From assembly GCA_007131525.1 (NCBI GenBank), contig SLQK01000250.1, forward strand, positions 1 through 8,617: 8,617 nucleotides of DNA, read 5' to 3'. This stretch comes from Nitriliruptoraceae bacterium. Its GTDB lineage: Bacteria > Actinomycetota > Nitriliruptoria > Nitriliruptorales > Nitriliruptoraceae. A model generated the notes under the pieces. That model was not told where the DNA came from. It was given only the letters and a program-made list of their open reading frames with translations, and searched no databases. This document shows positions 6,403 through 8,617 of this stretch, piece after piece. Within the stretch, counting starts at the first letter, position 1, and the number at the start of each line of letters is the position of its first letter. The position numbers were made by a program, and so were the translations under genes.

Positions 6403-6421
6403 CGGCGTCGGTCGTCCGCGA

Positions 6422-7552
6422 TCAGCGCTGGAACGCGTCGCGCAGCCGCGAGAACCGCCCACCGGAACGTGACGACAGGTCCTCGCCCCGAGCCTCGGCG
6501 AACTGCTCGAGGAGCCGGCGTTGCTCGGTGTCGAGACCGATCGGCACCTCGACCCGGACGATGAGGTGCAGGTCACCGCGACGACCGCCGCCGCGCACCG
6601 GCAGCCCGGCCCGCCGCACGGTCAGCACGTCACCCGGCTGGGTCCCGGCCGGCACCGGCACCTCGACCTCCTCGCCGTCCACCGTGGGGACGGTGAGGGT
6701 GCCGCCGAGCGCCGCCTGGGTCACCGGCACGCTGACCTCGGCGGCGAGGTCGCGGCCATCGCGCTCGAACAGCTCGTGCGCGGCGACCCGGACCTGCACG
6801 TAGAGATCACCGGCCGGTGCCCCGTTGCGGCCGGCCTCACCCTCACCGCGCACGGGGATACGGTCGCCGTCCTCCAGACCGGCGGGCACGTCGACGCGCA
6901 GGGTCCGTGTCGTGGGCCGCCGACCCTCCCCGCCGCAGTCCCGGCACGGGTCGGTCACCGTGCGGCCGGTCCCCTGGCACGCGCCGCAGGGCGCCGCGGT
7001 GGCCAGCTGCCCGAAGGCGGTCCGGACGACCCGCTGGACCTGCCCGGCCCCGCCGCAGGTCCCGCAGGTGCTCGGCCCACCGCCACCGGCCGAACCGCTG
7101 CCCTCGCAGGTGTCGCAGGCCCGCGGCACGTCCACCTCGACCTCGCGGCTGACCCCGGTCACGACCTCCTCGAGGGTCAGCTCGACCACGACCAGCACGT
7201 CCCGCCCCGGCTGCTCGCGGCGAGCACGACGACCGCCACCGCCCCGGAAACCCGCGGACTGGCCGAAGAAGGCGTCGATCACGTCATCGATGCCCCCGAA
7301 CCCGGCGCCCCCGAAGCCGAAGGGATCGCCGCCGGCGCGACCGTTGGTGGTGCCGTCGTCGCCGAAGCGGTCGTAGCGGGCCCGCTTGCTGGGGTCCGAG
7401 AGCACCTGGTAGGCGTGCGTCACGGCCTTGAAGGCCTCCTCATCGCCACCCGCGTCGGGGTGGTGCTCCCGGGCCTTGCGCCGGTAGGCACGCTTGACCT
7501 CGTCCTCACCGGCATCGCGGGGGATGTCCAGCAGCTCGTACAGATCCGACAC
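6422..7552 (-). CDS. dnaJ: Type I co-chaperone DnaJ (DnaJ2-like, paired with hrcA)
   Basis: DnaJ delivers unfolded substrates to DnaK and stimulates its ATPase in the cytoplasm. The 376-residue protein has the full type I layout. The J domain (about 1-65) has the HPD triad at 31-33. A Gly/Phe-rich linker follows (about 72-108). The zinc-binding region has four CxxCxGxG repeats at C146, C163, C189 and C203 (CDTCEGSG, CGTCGGAG, CGACQGTG, CRDCGGEG). The C-terminal substrate-binding domains include LGGTLTVPT and GDLHLIVRVEVP. The start is the GTG at 7552, which gives a J domain beginning LYELLDI, with GAGG four bases upstream. Actinobacteria usually carry one dnaJ with dnaK-grpE and a second with hrcA; the neighbour here makes this the second type. 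Heat induction would be expected from an HrcA operator upstream of hrcA, which lies outside the window. Confidence 0.97.
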   Translation of the reverse strand: MSDLYELLDIPRDAGEDEVKRAYRRKAREHHPDAGGDEEAFKAVTHAYQVLSDPSKRARYDRFGDDGTTNGRAGGDPFGFGGAGFGGIDDVIDAFFGQSAGFRGGGGRRARREQPGRDVLVVVELTLEEVVTGVSREVEVDVPRACDTCEGSGSAGGGGPSTCGTCGGAGQVQRVVRTAFGQLATAAPCGACQGTGRTVTDPCRDCGGEGRRPTTRTLRVDVPAGLEDGDRIPVRGEGEAGRNGAPAGDLYVQVRVAAHELFERDGRDLAAEVSVPVTQAALGGTLTVPTVDGEEVEVPVPAGTQPGDVLTVRRAGLPVRGGGRRGDLHLIVRVEVPIGLDTEQRRLLEQFAEARGEDLSSRSGGRFSRLRDAFQR

Positions 7553-7616
7553 GGTGCCTCACAGGGGGTGACGTGGGTTGCTCGTTCGGGGCTGCTCCGA
7601 CGGGGCGGCGGGGCAG

Positions 7617-7631
7617 CGACCCGGCGGGTCG
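7617..7631 (-). other. Hairpin immediately after hrcA
   Basis: CGACCC (7617-7622) and GGGTCG (7626-7631) are exact inverted copies around GGC and begin one base past the hrcA stop. In RNA this gives a compact six-pair GC hairpin with a 3-base loop and no U-run. It occupies one end of the 80-bp hrcA-dnaJ gap (7553-7632), which otherwise shows no CIRCE operator and no clear promoter. It may tune read-through or mRNA processing between the two genes. Confidence 0.35.
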
Positions 7632-7632
7632 A

Positions 7633-8617
7633 TCAGCGTGCCAGGTCGGTCAGGGTGGCCTGCAGCTGGTCGGCGACGGCTCGCACGGTCGCGAGCACGC
7701 TGGCGTAGTCCATGCGGGTCGGACCGAGCACGCCGAGCGAGCCCGCGGTCACCAGCTGGTAGCGCTGAGCGACCAACGACGCGGCGCGCAGGTCCTCCAC
7801 CTCGTTCTCCTCGCCGATCCGCACCGTCGGCCGGTCGTCGGCGGTGGCTTCGGCGAGCAGCCGTGCCAGGGTGGCGCGTTCCTCGAGCAGCTGCAACACC
7901 CGGGACAGGTGCTCGCGTTCGAAGGCCTCGTCACCGGCCAGGGAGGCCTGCCCACCGACGAACACGTGATGCACCGTGTCCTCGGTTAGCTCCCTGGCGG
8001 TGGCGTCGGCGACGGCGCGGAGCACGTCGCGGAGCTCGCTGGGAGCGTCCTCGGCCAGGCGTGTGATCGTCGCGTGCACGTCACCGAGCCGGCGACCACG
8101 GACCTGCTCCGACAGCACGGCACGGACCCGGTCGAGATCCTGCTCGGTCGTCTCCGCCGGGAGCTCGACGGAGCGCTTCTCCACACGTCCGGTGTCGGCC
8201 ACCAGCAGCAGCAACGCCGAGCCGGTGCTGAGCCCGACGAGCTCGCACAGCTTGAGCCTGGCGGCGTCCACCGCCGGGGCGATCACCAGCGACACCAACC
8301 GGGTCAGCTGGCTCAGCACCGAGGAGGTCCGCGCCAGCAGATCCTCGACGTCGGAGGCGGTGCCGAGCAGCTCCTGCACCAGCTCACGTCGTGCGCCGTC
8401 CAACGCCGGATCGGCGCTCAGATCGTCGACGAAGCGGCGGTAGCCCTTGTCGGTCGGCACCCGTCCGGCGGAGGTGTGGGGCTGGGCGATGTAGCCGAGG
8501 GACTCCAGCGCCGACATCTCGTTGCGCACCGTCGCCGCGGAGACCTCGAGCCGGGCCACCTCGACGACCCGCTTGGAGCCCACCGGCTCACCGCGGGAGA
8601 CGTACTCGGTCACGATC
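7633..8617 (-). CDS. hrcA: Heat-inducible transcription repressor HrcA (5' end outside window)
   Basis: HrcA represses class I heat-shock genes by binding the CIRCE operator and is itself matured by GroE. The visible 327 residues begin inside the N-terminal winged helix (EYVSRGEPVGSKRV). They continue with VSAATVRNEMSALESLGYI, the recognition segment, then the signature HTSAGRVPTDKGYRRFVDDL. The remaining residues form the GAF-like and dimerisation parts, including VFVGGQASL and, near the C-terminus, GVLGPTRMDYASVLATVRAV. The family is about 340 residues, so roughly 15-20 residues and the start codon lie beyond the right edge. The frame stays open to base 8616, so the GTG at 8613 is probably an internal Val rather than the true start. 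The stop is TGA at 7633. The gene heads the visible string, and its promoter and CIRCE site cannot be seen. Confidence 0.96.
   Translation of the reverse strand, partial: IVTEYVSRGEPVGSKRVVEVARLEVSAATVRNEMSALESLGYIAQPHTSAGRVPTDKGYRRFVDDLSADPALDGARRELVQELLGTASDVEDLLARTSSVLSQLTRLVSLVIAPAVDAARLKLCELVGLSTGSALLLLVADTGRVEKRSVELPAETTEQDLDRVRAVLSEQVRGRRLGDVHATITRLAEDAPSELRDVLRAVADATARELTEDTVHHVFVGGQASLAGDEAFEREHLSRVLQLLEERATLARLLAEATADDRPTVRIGEENEVEDLRAASLVAQRYQLVTAGSLGVLGPTRMDYASVLATVRAVADQLQATLTDLAR

Noticed and set aside
7553..7632. CIRCE operator between hrcA and dnaJ
   Set aside because: Neither TTAGCACTC nor GAGTGCTAA halves, nor a near match, occurs here; in this arrangement it would be expected upstream of hrcA, beyond the window.
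6521..7708. 395-codon plus-strand open frame opposite dnaJ
   Set aside because: It runs antisense through the four DnaJ zinc motifs and into hrcA; its product resembles no known protein.
1..8617. Mobile element, prophage, toxin-antitoxin or defence system
   Set aside because: No transposase, integrase, terminal repeats, small paired genes or compositional break was found; the region is a compact run of conserved core genes plus nifJ.

Overview
This window comes from a very GC-rich bacterium, most likely an actinomycete-type organism (Actinomycetota). Three things support this: nearly every codon ends in G or C, GTG starts are common, and the gene order and protein variants match actinobacteria (a BldD orthologue, an hrcA-dnaJ-rsmE ... 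phoH-ybeY-CorC-like string, and YbeY and RsmE motifs in their actinobacterial forms). The combination of BldD, a NifJ-type pyruvate:ferredoxin oxidoreductase and this gene order suggests a less-studied lineage rather than Streptomyces or Mycobacterium, but the exact taxon cannot be read from the sequence.

Every supported gene lies on the minus strand, so transcription runs from the right edge to the left. In that order the window holds hrcA (5' end cut off by the right edge), dnaJ, rsmE, bldD, phoH, ybeY, a DUF21/CBS/CorC-family membrane protein gene, and the first 643 codons of nifJ (3' end cut off by the left edge). The genes are tightly packed. The longest non-coding stretches are about 120-140 bp: rsmE-bldD, possibly bldD-phoH, and the CBS gene-nifJ. 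No tRNA, rRNA, CRISPR array, insertion sequence or integrase was seen.

Functionally, hrcA-dnaJ is a heat-shock repressor and co-chaperone pair. rsmE, phoH and ybeY serve 16S rRNA modification, RNA metabolism and ribosome quality control. The CBS membrane protein is the usual partner of phoH-ybeY (compare E. coli ybeZ-ybeY-ybeX). Two elements stand out from this housekeeping string. A BldD-type regulator with an intact cyclic-di-GMP signature sits between rsmE and phoH, with its own upstream region. A pyruvate:ferredoxin oxidoreductase gene follows where era commonly lies in related clusters; a perfect 7-bp inverted repeat separates it from the operon.

No clearly new multi-gene system is visible. 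The most useful leads are the placement of bldD and the inverted repeats in the two regulatory gaps.
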